Positions 25,339-33,876 of a stretch of 64,000 nt of DNA are shown piece by piece. The notes beneath the pieces were generated by a model that saw only the letters and a program-made list of their open reading frames with translations, ran no database searches and was not told the origin of the DNA. The stretch comes from Bacteroidales bacterium. Its GTDB lineage: Bacteria; Bacteroidota; Bacteroidia; Bacteroidales; Muribaculaceae. How positions within the stretch are numbered: the stretch's first letter is position 1; each line of letters starts with the position of its first letter. A program made the position numbers and the translations under genes. Location of the stretch: contig SFEA01000004.1 in the NCBI GenBank assembly GCA_004557385.1, positions 94,414 to 158,413 of the forward strand, read 5' to 3'.

Positions 25339-26061
25339 ATGAACAAACTTCGCATCTGTTTTGCAATACTTATTGCCACATTCATCTGTCAGTGGGGATT
25401 CGCGCAAGACGAGCCTTTGCGTGTGTCGATTCTCGGCGACTCCTACAGCACTTTTCAGGGATATATTCCCGAAGGCAATGCCATCTGGTATGGCACCGAA
25501 AAGCCTTATAGCCGCAACCTTGAGAACGACGTGACGCGAGTTGACGACACTTGGTGGCATCAGCTCATCAACCGCCACGGGCTTAAGCTCGAGGTGAACG
25601 AATCGTGGTCGGGCTCAACCATCTGCACCACAGGCTATCGCGGCGAAGAAGTCACCAACAACGCCTACGTCACTCGTGCCGACCGCCTCGGCAAACCTGA
25701 TGTGATTCTGGTGTTTGGCGGCACCAACGATTCGTGGGCTGGCTCGCCTTGGGGCGACTATAAATACAGCGATTGGACACCTGCCGACCTCAAGCAGGTG
25801 CGCCCGGCAATGTGCTATCTGTTTCACCGCCTCAAGGAGCTATACCCCGAAGCTCTCATCTACAACATCGAGAACACCGAGCTCAACGCCGAATACTATC
25901 GCACCTGCGAGGTGGTGTGCCGTCACTACGGCATCACTCGCATCAGTCTGCACCACATCAGCAAGCAATTCGGGCATCCGTCAATCGACGGCATGCGCGC
26001 CATCAGCGAGCAAGTGTGGCAAGTGATTGGCGGACGCATCACCGCCGGACGTGTGATATAA
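25339..26061 (+). CDS. Secreted SGNH/GDSL-family hydrolase
   Basis: A 240-residue exported hydrolase, probably a carbohydrate esterase. A signal peptide (to about residue 22, WGFAQ) precedes the block I motif VSILGDSYS with the catalytic serine. Block III is VFGGTNDSW with its Asn, and the C-terminal block with the catalytic His is KQFGHPSIDGM. The insert IPEGNAIWYGTEKPYSRNL after block I is typical of Bacteroidetes members of this group. It lies 38 bases downstream of the GH16 gene and a strong terminator follows, so the two form a small operon likely aimed at one decorated glycan. Confidence 0.88.
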   Translation: MNKLRICFAILIATFICQWGFAQDEPLRVSILGDSYSTFQGYIPEGNAIWYGTEKPYSRNLENDVTRVDDTWWHQLINRHGLKLEVNESWSGSTICTTGYRGEEVTNNAYVTRADRLGKPDVILVFGGTNDSWAGSPWGDYKYSDWTPADLKQVRPAMCYLFHRLKELYPEALIYNIENTELNAEYYRTCEVVCRHYGITRISLHHISKQFGHPSIDGMRAISEQVWQVIGGRITAGRVI

Positions 26062-26090
26062 CATTCTTCATTCCCCAATAACAACAATCA

Positions 26091-26127
26091 AGCCCGGGTA
26101 ACCAATAAGGCCATCCGGGCATTTTTT
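26091..26127 (+). terminator. Rho-independent terminator of the GH16-SGNH operon
   Basis: GCCCGG and CCGGGC form the stem, followed by ATTTTTTATG. It lies about 30 bases after the SGNH stop codon. Confidence 0.85.
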
Positions 26128-26157
26128 ATGTTTTGTGATTTAATCTAATCGGAAGTG

Positions 26158-27621
26158 TCAGACACTCTTCACCGGGTCGCAGGTGAGTTCAACGCCAAGG
26201 CGCTTGAAAATCTTGCGGTCGACCTCGCTCAGCAGCACCGTTGAATGCACTTGGCAACCCTCAAACTTGGGCAGCTGCTCCAAAGCCAGTCGGCAATTTT
26301 CGTCGGTGATGCTCAGCATCGACAGCGCCACCAGCACCTCGTCGGTGTGAAGGCGCGGATTGTGACCGTGCAGGAAGTCTACCTTGGTGCGCTGAATAGG
26401 CTCAATCATCGATTGCGGAATAAGCTTCACCTCATGGGCGATGCCAGCCAAATGCTTGGCAGCGTTGAGCAGCAATGCGGCACTTGGGCCGAGCAAGCTG
26501 CTGGAACGTGCGGTGATGATGGTGCCGTCCTGCAATTCGATGGCTGCCGACGCCAGTCCGGTGAGCTCCTTGCGTTCACGCGCAGCCACTGTGGTGCGGC
26601 GATATTCGGTGGTGAGCTTGGCTTGCTGCATCAGCAGGCCAATCTTCTTCACCTCGCTCTCGCCCTCGCCGCGCTCGGCAAGGCGGTTGAGTGCAGTGTA
26701 GTAGCGGCGGATAATCTCGTCGCGGGCAGCGTTGCAGCACACGTCCTCGTCGCTCATGCAGAATCCAATCATGTTCACACCCATATCGGTGGGCGACTTA
26801 TATGGATTCTCGCCATTCACACCCTCGAAAATGGCATTCAGCACCGGGAAGATTTCGATGTCGCGATTGTAGTTCACTGCAATCTTTCCGTAAGCCTCAA
26901 GATGGAACGGGTCAATCATATTCACGTCGTTGAGGTCGGCGGTAGCAGCCTCGTAAGCCACATTCACAGGGTGCTTCAGCGGCAAGTTCCATACGGGGAA
27001 GGTCTCAAACTTGGCATAACCGGCTTTCACGCCACGTTTCTGCTCGTGATAGAGCTGGCTAAGGCACACTGCCATCTTGCCACTGCCCGGACCAGGTGCC
27101 GTGACTACAACAAGCTGACGCGAAGTCTCGGCAAAGTCGTTGCGGCCGAAACCCTCGTCGGAGTCAATCAACTCAACATTGTTTGGATACCCATCGATAG
27201 TGTAGTGATAGCACACCTTAATGCCCATGCGCTCGAGGCGCGCACGATAGGCATCGGCGCTTTTCTGACCGTTGTAGTGAGTGATAATAACATAGGTGGT
27301 ATACAAGCCCGCTTTCTCAAACTCGCCACGCAAGCGCAACACATCTTCGTCGTAGGTGATGCCCAAGTCGCCACGCACCTTGTTCTTTTCGATGTCGAAA
27401 GCGCTAATCACAATTATCACCTCGGCAATGTCGCTCAGCTGCATGAGCATTCGCAGTTTGCTGTCGGGGTGGAAACCCGGCAAAACGCGGCTTGCGTGAT
27501 AATCGTCAAACAACTTACCTCCAAACTCGAGGTATAACTTATCTCCGAACTGGGCAATACGCTCCTTGATGCGTTCGGACTGAATTTTGAGATATTTCTC
27601 GTTGTCAAAACCGTTTCTCAT
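26158..27621 (-). CDS. DUF1846 (UPF0371) family protein
   Basis: A 487-residue cytoplasmic protein of the DUF1846 family, whose biochemical role is not established. The N-terminus FDNEKYLKIQSERI and KLYLEFGGKLFDDYHASRV are family hallmarks, as are the GSGKMAVCLSQLYHE segment (P-loop-like) and the TRELTG-equivalent ERKELTGLASAAIELQDG. The length is normal for the family. An excellent promoter (27631-27661) sits so close to the ATG that the mRNA would have almost no leader. Two alternative downstream ATGs would remove conserved residues, so the start at 27621 is favoured. Confidence 0.93.
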   Translation of the reverse strand: MRNGFDNEKYLKIQSERIKERIAQFGDKLYLEFGGKLFDDYHASRVLPGFHPDSKLRMLMQLSDIAEVIIVISAFDIEKNKVRGDLGITYDEDVLRLRGEFEKAGLYTTYVIITHYNGQKSADAYRARLERMGIKVCYHYTIDGYPNNVELIDSDEGFGRNDFAETSRQLVVVTAPGPGSGKMAVCLSQLYHEQKRGVKAGYAKFETFPVWNLPLKHPVNVAYEAATADLNDVNMIDPFHLEAYGKIAVNYNRDIEIFPVLNAIFEGVNGENPYKSPTDMGVNMIGFCMSDEDVCCNAARDEIIRRYYTALNRLAERGEGESEVKKIGLLMQQAKLTTEYRRTTVAARERKELTGLASAAIELQDGTIITARSSSLLGPSAALLLNAAKHLAGIAHEVKLIPQSMIEPIQRTKVDFLHGHNPRLHTDEVLVALSMLSITDENCRLALEQLPKFEGCQVHSTVLLSEVDRKIFKRLGVELTCDPVKSV

Positions 27622-27630
27622 AACGGATTA

Positions 27631-27661
27631 CAAAATTACAAATTCTTTTGCTCGATTGCAA
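27631..27661 (-). promoter_or_regulatory. Promoter of the DUF1846 gene, near-leaderless
   Basis: On the minus strand TTG, 20 bases, then TAATTTTG fits the Bacteroidetes consensus. The predicted RNA start is within a few bases of the ATG at 27621. Confidence 0.65.
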
Positions 27662-27693
27662 TACCGCCCGAAAAGTTTTTTTCACCACATTTA

Positions 27694-29601
27694 TTATATA
27701 TCACGCCGCAGCGACTGTATGTAGGCATACAGCTTTGCATAGAACTTATGGTGGCACAGGGTCTCAGCATTGCCAATCACCACCACCTTCATTCGGGCAC
27801 GGGTGATTGCCACATTCATGCGCCGCAGGTCGCTCAGGAAACCAATGCTGCCGTCGTCGTTGCTGCGTACAAGGCTTATGAACACCACATCGCGCTCCTG
27901 CCCCTGAAAGCCGTCGATAGTGTCGACCGTGAGCACCTCGCGCAGCTGACGCAGCACCGCGCTGCGCTTCACTATCTGGCGCATGTAGCGCACCTGTGCC
28001 TTATACGGCGAAATCAGCCCAAAGTCGATGCGCTCGTCGAGGATGCGCTCCAAGCCTATTCGCGACACATATTCCTCTAATCGTGCAACGAAAAAAACAG
28101 CCTCCTTCACGTTCACCTTGCTGCAACCTGCGCCCTGCACCTGCTCGTTGAAGTCCATCTGCGACGTGTCAATCCACTCCATGGGTGTGTCGAAATCAAG
28201 AATGCCGCGCACCTTCACCTCGTCGGCAGCCTTAAGGCTTCCGCCATAAAACCAGTCGCTTGAGAATTGCATAATCTGGCGGTTCATGCGATACTGCGTG
28301 GTGAGCAACGTCACCGCCTGCTGCCAACGCCTCACCACCATCTCCATCATGGTAACGCCCAAGCCGGCTCGCTCGGCATCGTAGCACTTGATGGTTGGCG
28401 GCAACTGCAGATGGTCGCCGGCAAGCACCACACGGTCGGCTTTGCGCACGGCAATCCATGTGGCAGCCTCGAGTGCCTGCCCCGCTTCGTCGACAAACAG
28501 CGTTCCGAAGCGGCGCCCGGTGAGCAGACTGCTGTTGCTGCCAACCAGCGTGGAAGCCACAACGCGGGCATTGTCGAATAGCTCAACATTTATTTTCACT
28601 TCAAGCTCCTCGGCGCGATGTCGCAAGCGGTTGATGCGGCTTTGCACCGAGCTGCTCATGCTATGTTTTCGGCGCTCGCCCTGCAACTGGCGTATGGCTT
28701 TGCGTATGCTCCACAGCTCGGGATAATCGGGGTGCGCCTCGTATTGGCGTTCATAGCAGTAGCCCAGCATCTGGTCGTTCACACGCGTGGGGTTGCCAAT
28801 ACGCAGCACCCTCACACCGCGCTCCACCAGTTTCTGGCAAATCCAGTCGACTGCCATATTCGATTGTGCACACACAAGCACCTGCGGCTCGCGGTTGAGT
28901 GTCTCGGCAATAGCCTCAACAAGCGTGGTGGTTTTTCCCGTGCCCGGAGGTCCGTGAACAATCATCACGTCGCGGCTGCACAGCATATTGTTCACCGCCA
29001 CTTCCTGGCTGCGATTGAGCCACGGAAAGCGCACAGGATAGATGTCGCGAAAACTCGGCTCCACCATGCCGCAAATCACGTCGCGTAACTCAGCCAGCCT
29101 GCCGCTGCGGGCTTGCGCCACATCGCTGAGCGCCTCAAACATGGTGCGATAGGTGGTTTCGTCGAGCGACAATTGCATGCCCAACGTGCCCTGTGCACAA
29201 TTCTCCATGTCGGTTATCACATTAACGCCGCTCACAGCCACCACAATACGGTCGACGTCGACGTAGCACACCGTGCCGGTGTACGATTTATAACTCACGC
29301 GCATGGCATCGTCGGCAACAAAAAACCTCACCTGACGGCCGTATTCAAATTGATGCTCTTGCTCCAGCTGGCTCTCGCTGCGATATAGGTCAACCACCAG
29401 CCTGTTGAGCGAATCGTAGCGATTGCGGCCAACGCGCAGCGGATACCAGCACAAGCCTCGTCTCACGGTGCGCTCAACGCCCCATTGCTCGCTTATGCGC
29501 TTATATTCGTCGCGTTCGTGCTCATATTCCATCTGAAGCAACTGCCGCTGCTCCACGAAATGCTTTGCCACCGATGGCTTTATTGTAGTGTTTTCTGTCA
29601 T
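27694..29601 (-). CDS. Superfamily 1B DNA/RNA helicase (UPF1/Dna2-like)
   Basis: An ATP-dependent helicase of about 635 residues. Motif I is VHGPPGTGKTTTLVEAIAET, motif II FVDEAGQALEAATW, motif III LAGDHLQLPPTIK, motif IV TTQYRMNRQIMQFSSDWFY, motif V VDTIDGFQGQERDVVFISL and motif VI MNVAITRARMKVVVIG. The N-terminal 200 residues resemble the 1B beta-barrel domain of Smubp-2-type helicases. The start was set at MTENTTIKPSVAKHF (29601), because the upstream extension to 29685 is not family-like and would cross the promoter. In bacteria these helicases are widespread and their targets are poorly known. Confidence 0.92.
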   Translation of the reverse strand: MTENTTIKPSVAKHFVEQRQLLQMEYEHERDEYKRISEQWGVERTVRRGLCWYPLRVGRNRYDSLNRLVVDLYRSESQLEQEHQFEYGRQVRFFVADDAMRVSYKSYTGTVCYVDVDRIVVAVSGVNVITDMENCAQGTLGMQLSLDETTYRTMFEALSDVAQARSGRLAELRDVICGMVEPSFRDIYPVRFPWLNRSQEVAVNNMLCSRDVMIVHGPPGTGKTTTLVEAIAETLNREPQVLVCAQSNMAVDWICQKLVERGVRVLRIGNPTRVNDQMLGYCYERQYEAHPDYPELWSIRKAIRQLQGERRKHSMSSSVQSRINRLRHRAEELEVKINVELFDNARVVASTLVGSNSSLLTGRRFGTLFVDEAGQALEAATWIAVRKADRVVLAGDHLQLPPTIKCYDAERAGLGVTMMEMVVRRWQQAVTLLTTQYRMNRQIMQFSSDWFYGGSLKAADEVKVRGILDFDTPMEWIDTSQMDFNEQVQGAGCSKVNVKEAVFFVARLEEYVSRIGLERILDERIDFGLISPYKAQVRYMRQIVKRSAVLRQLREVLTVDTIDGFQGQERDVVFISLVRSNDDGSIGFLSDLRRMNVAITRARMKVVVIGNAETLCHHKFYAKLYAYIQSLRRDI

Positions 29602-29664
29602 GTCTATTCCTGTGAACCAAATGTGATGTGATTTTTCGCTCCCACACCGTAACAATTTGCCCTG

Positions 29665-29672
29665 CAAAGGTA
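29665..29672 (-). promoter_or_regulatory. Minus-7 box of the SF1B helicase gene
   Basis: TACCTTTG on the minus strand fits TAnnTTTG 63 bases before the chosen start codon. Confidence 0.4.
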
Positions 29673-29745
29673 ACGCAAATTCCAATAATTATTGCCACGT
29701 CGACAAATTTCCTCAAAAAATATGCCTCAATTAAAATAATATTAT

Positions 29746-29753
29746 TACATTTG
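29746..29753 (+). promoter_or_regulatory. Minus-7 box of the small ferredoxin gene
   Basis: TACATTTG fits TAnnTTTG 47 bases before the ferredoxin ATG, in an AT-rich stretch. Confidence 0.5.
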
Positions 29754-29800
29754 CATCAACAAAACAACAACAAAATTAATTTTATAATAACTAAAACATT

Positions 29801-29977
29801 ATGGCATACGTAATTAATCCTGATTTGTGTGTATCGTGCGGCACTTGCGCTGGTGCTTGCCCAGTTGAAGCAATCTCTGAAGGCGAGTCTTCTTATGTAA
29901 TCGACGCTGACACTTGCTTGAGCTGTGGCTCTTGCGCTGCTGTTTGCCCTAGCGAAGCTATCGCTGAAGGTGAATAA
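29801..29977 (+). CDS. 2x[4Fe-4S] ferredoxin
   Basis: A 58-residue electron carrier. The sequence has two cysteine motifs of clostridial type: CVSCGTCAGACP (residues 10-21) and CLSCGSCAAVCP (about 39-50), in a symmetric two-fold repeat, enough to bind two [4Fe-4S] clusters. It probably serves as the soluble low-potential carrier for enzymes such as the 2-oxoacid:ferredoxin oxidoreductase encoded 1 kb away; that link is inference. Codon choice (GCT for Ala, GAA for Glu, TGC for Cys) is unlike its neighbours and suggests high expression. It has its own minus-7 box and a strong terminator, so it is monocistronic. Confidence 0.95.
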   Translation: MAYVINPDLCVSCGTCAGACPVEAISEGESSYVIDADTCLSCGSCAAVCPSEAIAEGE

Positions 29978-30025
29978 TTATTGCGACAAAGCAAAAGGAC
30001 ATCTATAAATCAGATGGCATAGAGA

Positions 30026-30064
30026 GCCGATTCCTCGCCACACTGGCAAGGATTGGCTCTTTTT
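30026..30064 (+). terminator. Rho-independent terminator of the ferredoxin gene
   Basis: AGCCGATTCCT-cGCCA pairs with TGGC-aAGGATTGGCT with a 3-base loop and two small irregularities, followed by TTTTG. Confidence 0.85.
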
Positions 30065-30113
30065 GTTATAAAGCCATTTCGCCCTACAAGAAACAACATT
30101 TCATTCTCGCATA

Positions 30114-30764
30114 ATGATTGCTACCTACCAATTTCTGAGCGAACTGCGCGACAACAACCGCCGCGAATGGTTTGCCGAGCACAAAGCACAGTACGACATG
30201 CTGCGAAGCCGCTGGCTCGACCAACTGCAGCACCTCATCGACCTTATGAGCCAATACGACGACACGCTGCATGGCGTGAAAGCCGCCGACTGCGCCTATC
30301 GCATCTATCGCGACATACGCTTTTCGCACGACAAAACGCCCTACAAAACATTCTTCAGCGCCGTGATTGGCAAAGGCGGCAGGAAATGCACCAAGGCATG
30401 CTACTATGTTCACTTCGAGCCGGGCAACTCGGGCATCTTTGCCGGATTGTGGTGCCCAACGCCCGACGTGCTGCGACGCACACGCTCGCTCATCGATGCC
30501 GACGGCAACGAGCTGCAGACAATTATCACCAGCCCCGATTTTGCCTCGCGCTTCAGCTTCACCCCATTCCAATCGCTAAAGAAGGCGCCTGCAGGTTTCT
30601 CACCCGACCATCCTCTCATCAACCTGCTGCGAGCCAAGGACTACACCTTCAGCCATCGCTGCCCCGACAGCTATTTCACCGAAGGCAATTGGATTGAAAA
30701 AGCAGCCGCCGACCTCAAAACAGCAAAGCCCGTGCTCGATTTTTTCAACTACATCTTCGAATAG
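30114..30764 (+). CDS. DUF2461 family protein
   Basis: A 216-residue cytoplasmic protein of the DUF2461 family; no function is established. Hallmarks are the N-terminal FLSELRDNNRREWFAEHK, the RIYRDIRFSHDKTPYKTFF segment and YYVHFEPGNSGIFAGLW. The protein is complete at both ends. It lies between a ferredoxin gene and the 2-oxoacid oxidoreductase operon, with separate spacing on both sides (136 and about 160 bases), so it need not be functionally linked to either. Confidence 0.93.
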   Translation: MIATYQFLSELRDNNRREWFAEHKAQYDMLRSRWLDQLQHLIDLMSQYDDTLHGVKAADCAYRIYRDIRFSHDKTPYKTFFSAVIGKGGRKCTKACYYVHFEPGNSGIFAGLWCPTPDVLRRTRSLIDADGNELQTIITSPDFASRFSFTPFQSLKKAPAGFSPDHPLINLLRAKDYTFSHRCPDSYFTEGNWIEKAAADLKTAKPVLDFFNYIFE

Positions 30765-30887
30765 CACCGCTCCAACAGCCAAACTCGGCTTTTATCATGC
30801 CCAATTGGAGCATTATGGCACAAACTAAGCACAAATGTGCCAAAGGTTAATCTATTTAAAAATCGCAATTTGGTACAAATTATTCAT

Positions 30888-30895
30888 TAATTTTG
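30888..30895 (+). promoter_or_regulatory. Minus-7 box of the 2-oxoacid:ferredoxin oxidoreductase operon
   Basis: TAATTTTG fits TAnnTTTG 17-29 bases before the two candidate start codons. A TTTG lies 15 bases upstream, closer than ideal. Confidence 0.45.
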
Positions 30896-30924
30896 TATAC
30901 TGCAAATAAAAAATGTATAGAGCT

Positions 30925-31158
30925 ATGGTTAAACTAAGAGGAGCAATCAAAGTGGACGAAGAACGCTGCAAAGGATGCGGCATCTGCGTGACAGCATGCC
31001 CATTCAGCGTGATTGCCCTGCAAAAAATAGAGGTAAACAACAAAGGATATAATTTCGCATACATGGCAAATGCCGAGGCATGCACAGGCTGCACAAGCTG
31101 CGCCACCGTCTGCCCCGATTCGTGCATCGAAGTCTATCGTGTGAAGATATCCGATTAA
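30925..31158 (+). CDS. 2-oxoacid:ferredoxin oxidoreductase, ferredoxin-like delta subunit
   Basis: A 77-residue 2x[4Fe-4S] protein that passes electrons from the catalytic subunits to ferredoxin. It has CKGCGICVTACP and, after a linker, CTGCTSCATVCP. I place the start at MVKLRGAIKVDEERC, by the position of the first Cys motif in related proteins; an ATG four codons upstream at 30913 is also possible. The order delta-alpha-beta-gamma with the following three genes matches KOR/VOR-type operons of anaerobes. The 73-base gap to the alpha subunit is the largest in the operon and holds no terminator. Confidence 0.92.
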   Translation: MVKLRGAIKVDEERCKGCGICVTACPFSVIALQKIEVNNKGYNFAYMANAEACTGCTSCATVCPDSCIEVYRVKISD

Positions 31159-31231
31159 TTCCGCTCCATTTCATTCAACAACAAGCTACCACAAGCCTCT
31201 CTACGAGTCATATTACAAACATTCCTTTTAT

Positions 31232-32314
31232 ATGAACGACAAAGTGAAATTGATGAAGGGCAACGAAGCGCTGGCAATCTCAGCCATACGCTACGGATGC
31301 GACGGATATTTTGGATATCCCATCACGCCCCAATCTGAAGTGCTCGAAACACTCGAAGCCGAAATGCCCTGGGAAACCACCGGCATGGTAGTGCTTCAAG
31401 CCGAGAGCGAATTGGCTGCCATCAACATGGTGTATGGCGGCGCAGCATGCGGCAAAGCAGTGTTCACATCATCGTCGAGTCCTGGAGTGAGCCTCATGCA
31501 AGAAGGCATTTCATATCTTGCCGCAAGCGAACTGCCTGCACTGGTGGTGAACGTGATGCGCGGCGGTCCCGGTTTGGGCACCATTCAGCCATCGCAATCC
31601 GACTATTTCCAAGCCACCAAAGGCGGCGGCCACGGCGACTATCACTGCATCGTGCTCGCCCCTTGGAGCGTGCAAGAAATGGCTGACTTCGTGTGGCTGG
31701 GATGGGACCTCGCCTTCAAATACCGCAACCCGGCTATGATTCTTGCCGACGGTGTTGTGGGACAGATGATGGAAAAAGTGATTATCCCCGAGCAACGACC
31801 TCGCCGCACCGAGGACCAAATTCGCCAACAATGCCCATGGGCGCTCAACGGCAGAAAAGGACACCGCAAACAAAACATCATATCTTCGCTTGAGCTCGAC
31901 TCGCACCAGATGGAGAAAAACAACCTGCGTTTCCAGCAGACTTATGCAGCCATCGAGGCAAACGAAGTGCGCTATCAAGCCATCGACTGCGACGATGCCG
32001 ACTACCTGATTGTGGCTTTCGGAAGCATGGCGCGCGTGAGCCTGAAGGTGAAAGAACTTGCAGCCGAGCAAGGCATCAAAGTGGGACTGATTCGCCCTAT
32101 CACCCTTTGGCCGTTCCCCTACGAAGCCATTAGCAACGCTGCAAAAAACGCAAAAGGCATTCTCGTGGTTGAACTATCTGCCGGTCAGATGATTGAGGAC
32201 GTGAAACTTGCAGTTGAATGTCAAAAGCCCGTTGAACACTACGGACGCTTTGGCGGCATTGTCCCAACGCCCGAAGAAGTGTTTGAGGCATTCAAACAAA
32301 AACTTATAAAATAA
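31232..32314 (+). CDS. 2-oxoacid:ferredoxin oxidoreductase alpha subunit (KorA/VorB-like)
   Basis: Subunit holding the pyrimidine-binding part of the thiamine diphosphate site and the CoA-related domain. The N-terminal region has the typical FGYPITPQSEVLETLE, followed by LQAESELAAINMVYGGAACG and the MRGGPGLGTIQPSQSDYFQ segment. The C-terminal transketolase-like domain shows YLIVAFGSMARVS and LIRPITLWPFP. At 360 residues the length is standard. Whether the substrate is 2-oxoglutarate (succinyl-CoA, reductive TCA branch) or branched-chain 2-oxoacids cannot be settled from sequence alone. Confidence 0.94.
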   Translation: MNDKVKLMKGNEALAISAIRYGCDGYFGYPITPQSEVLETLEAEMPWETTGMVVLQAESELAAINMVYGGAACGKAVFTSSSSPGVSLMQEGISYLAASELPALVVNVMRGGPGLGTIQPSQSDYFQATKGGGHGDYHCIVLAPWSVQEMADFVWLGWDLAFKYRNPAMILADGVVGQMMEKVIIPEQRPRRTEDQIRQQCPWALNGRKGHRKQNIISSLELDSHQMEKNNLRFQQTYAAIEANEVRYQAIDCDDADYLIVAFGSMARVSLKVKELAAEQGIKVGLIRPITLWPFPYEAISNAAKNAKGILVVELSAGQMIEDVKLAVECQKPVEHYGRFGGIVPTPEEVFEAFKQKLIK

Positions 32315-32329
32315 AAGGAGGTTTAATAT
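32315..32329 (+). promoter_or_regulatory. Strong Shine-Dalgarno site before the beta subunit gene
   Basis: AAAGGAGG lies 9 bases before the ATG at 32330. Most genes in this window lack such a site, so it may support higher translation of the beta subunit. Confidence 0.7.
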
Positions 32330-33091
32330 ATGGAAACAACCGACATCATAAAACCCGAAAACCTCGTCTACAAAAAACCCGCCCTGCTCAAAGACGTGGC
32401 AATGCACTATTGCCCCGGCTGTAGCCACAGCACCGTGCACAAAATCATCTGCGAAGTGATTGAAGAAATGGGCGCCGAAGAATATGCCATAGGCGTTGCA
32501 CCTGTGGGCTGTGCCGTGTTTGCCTACAACTACATCGACGTCGACATGATTGAGGCTGCACACGGTCGCGCACCGGCTGTGGCAACCGCCATCAAGCGCC
32601 TGCAGCCCGACAAACTCGTATTCACCTACCAAGGCGACGGCGACATGGCTGCTATTGGCACCTGCGAAGCCATTCACGCCGCCAACCGCGCCGAAAACAT
32701 AGCAATGATATTCATCAACAACGCAATATACGGCATGACCGGCGGACAAATGGCTCCTACAACGCTCCTTGGGCAGAAAACCGCCACCACGCCTTACGGT
32801 AGACGTGTCGACCTAAACGGCTATCCGCTTGCCATAAGCCCGCTCATTGCCCAACTCGACGGCTCGTGCTACGTCACCCGACAAAGCGTGCATACACCCG
32901 CCGCCGTGCGCAAGGCAAAAGCTGCCATTCGAAAGGCTTTTGAAAACAGCATGGCTGGCAAAGGCACCTCGCTGGTGGAAATTGTGGCAACCTGCAACTC
33001 CGGATGGAAGCTATCGCCTGTTGAAGCCAACAAATGGATGGAAGAAAACATGTTTACTAAATATCCCCTCGGCGACCTCAAAAACGTATAA
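32330..33091 (+). CDS. 2-oxoacid:ferredoxin oxidoreductase beta subunit
   Basis: Thiamine diphosphate-binding subunit. CPGCSHSTVHKIICEVIEE near residue 28 is the conserved N-terminal segment; the TPP motif is GDGDMAAIG (about residue 103) to FINNAIYGMTGGQ, with the expected Asp, Asn-Asn and Gly residues. The gene starts 15 bases after the alpha gene, with AAAGGAGG right in between, an unusually strong Shine-Dalgarno sequence for this phylum. At 253 residues it is complete. It continues without a break (6 bases) into the gamma gene. Confidence 0.95.
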   Translation: METTDIIKPENLVYKKPALLKDVAMHYCPGCSHSTVHKIICEVIEEMGAEEYAIGVAPVGCAVFAYNYIDVDMIEAAHGRAPAVATAIKRLQPDKLVFTYQGDGDMAAIGTCEAIHAANRAENIAMIFINNAIYGMTGGQMAPTTLLGQKTATTPYGRRVDLNGYPLAISPLIAQLDGSCYVTRQSVHTPAAVRKAKAAIRKAFENSMAGKGTSLVEIVATCNSGWKLSPVEANKWMEENMFTKYPLGDLKNV

Positions 33092-33097
33092 ACACTT

Positions 33098-33634
33098 ATG
33101 AAAGAAGAGATTATTATAGCCGGATTCGGCGGTCAAGGTGTGCTATCGATGGGCAAAATACTTGCCTATGCCGGACTAATGGAGGACCGCGAAGTGTCGT
33201 GGATGCCAAGCTACGGACCCGAACAACGCGGAGGCACTGCTAACGTGACGGTGATTCTCAGCGACGAACTAATATCATCGCCTATCCTCAACCGATTCGA
33301 CACTGCCATTGTGCTCAACCAACAGAGCCTCGACAAATTTGAAAACGAGGTGAAGCCTGGCGGAACCCTCATCTACGACACCTACGGCATTCACCGCCCA
33401 CCTGTGCGCACCGACATCAACGTATTTCGCATTTCAGCAATGGAACAATCGTTCAAGCTCAAAAACAGCAAGACGTTCAATATGCTTGTGCTTGGAGCAT
33501 TGATTAAAGTTCGCCCAATTGTGAAACTCGAAAGCATAATTGCCGGTTTGCGCAAAGCCCTGCCTGAACGACTCCATCACCTGCTACCGCTCAATCAGGA
33601 AGCCCTCGAACTTGGCATGACGCTCATCGACTGA
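33098..33634 (+). CDS. 2-oxoacid:ferredoxin oxidoreductase gamma subunit
   Basis: The small catalytic-domain subunit that contributes to the interface of the complex. It begins with IIIAGFGGQGVLSMGKILAY and has WMPSYGPEQRGGTANVTV, both diagnostic for the gamma subunits of pyruvate/2-oxoglutarate:ferredoxin oxidoreductases. At 178 residues it is complete. It is the last gene of the operon, 6 bases after the beta gene, and a terminator follows. Confidence 0.94.
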   Translation: MKEEIIIAGFGGQGVLSMGKILAYAGLMEDREVSWMPSYGPEQRGGTANVTVILSDELISSPILNRFDTAIVLNQQSLDKFENEVKPGGTLIYDTYGIHRPPVRTDINVFRISAMEQSFKLKNSKTFNMLVLGALIKVRPIVKLESIIAGLRKALPERLHHLLPLNQEALELGMTLID

Positions 33635-33684
33635 GCTCTGCCTTTCAGCACGATTTTTTGTTGTATTTTTCAATATCAGCTCTT

Positions 33685-33729
33685 TTTCAGGACCAACTAT
33701 CACACTTTGATAATTGGTCCTGAAATTTT
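33685..33729 (+). terminator. Rho-independent terminator of the oxidoreductase operon
   Basis: TTTCAGGACCAA and TTGGTCCTGAAA form a 12-bp stem, with an inner TATCA/TGATA helix, followed by TTTTG. Confidence 0.88.
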
Positions 33730-33827
33730 GTTGAGTAAATCAGGTTTGTGCAAAAAAATTACATATTTTAACTGCTTATTCACCACAATTAACCCTGAAA
33801 ACTTATCGCGTTTTAAAAGTTTTCTGC

Positions 33828-33835
33828 TAACTTTG
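33828..33835 (+). promoter_or_regulatory. Minus-7 box of the tetR-RND operon
   Basis: TAACTTTG fits TAnnTTTG 41 bases before the tetR start codon. I see no clear palindromic operator overlapping it. Confidence 0.5.
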
Positions 33836-33876
33836 CACCGTTAAATACATTATCGGTTTATTAGGGTTACTATTAC

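Noticed and set aside
26245..27537. A 430-codon plus-strand frame opposite the DUF1846 gene
   Set aside because: It is antisense to a clear family member, rich in His and Leu repeats, with no recognisable domain or promoter.
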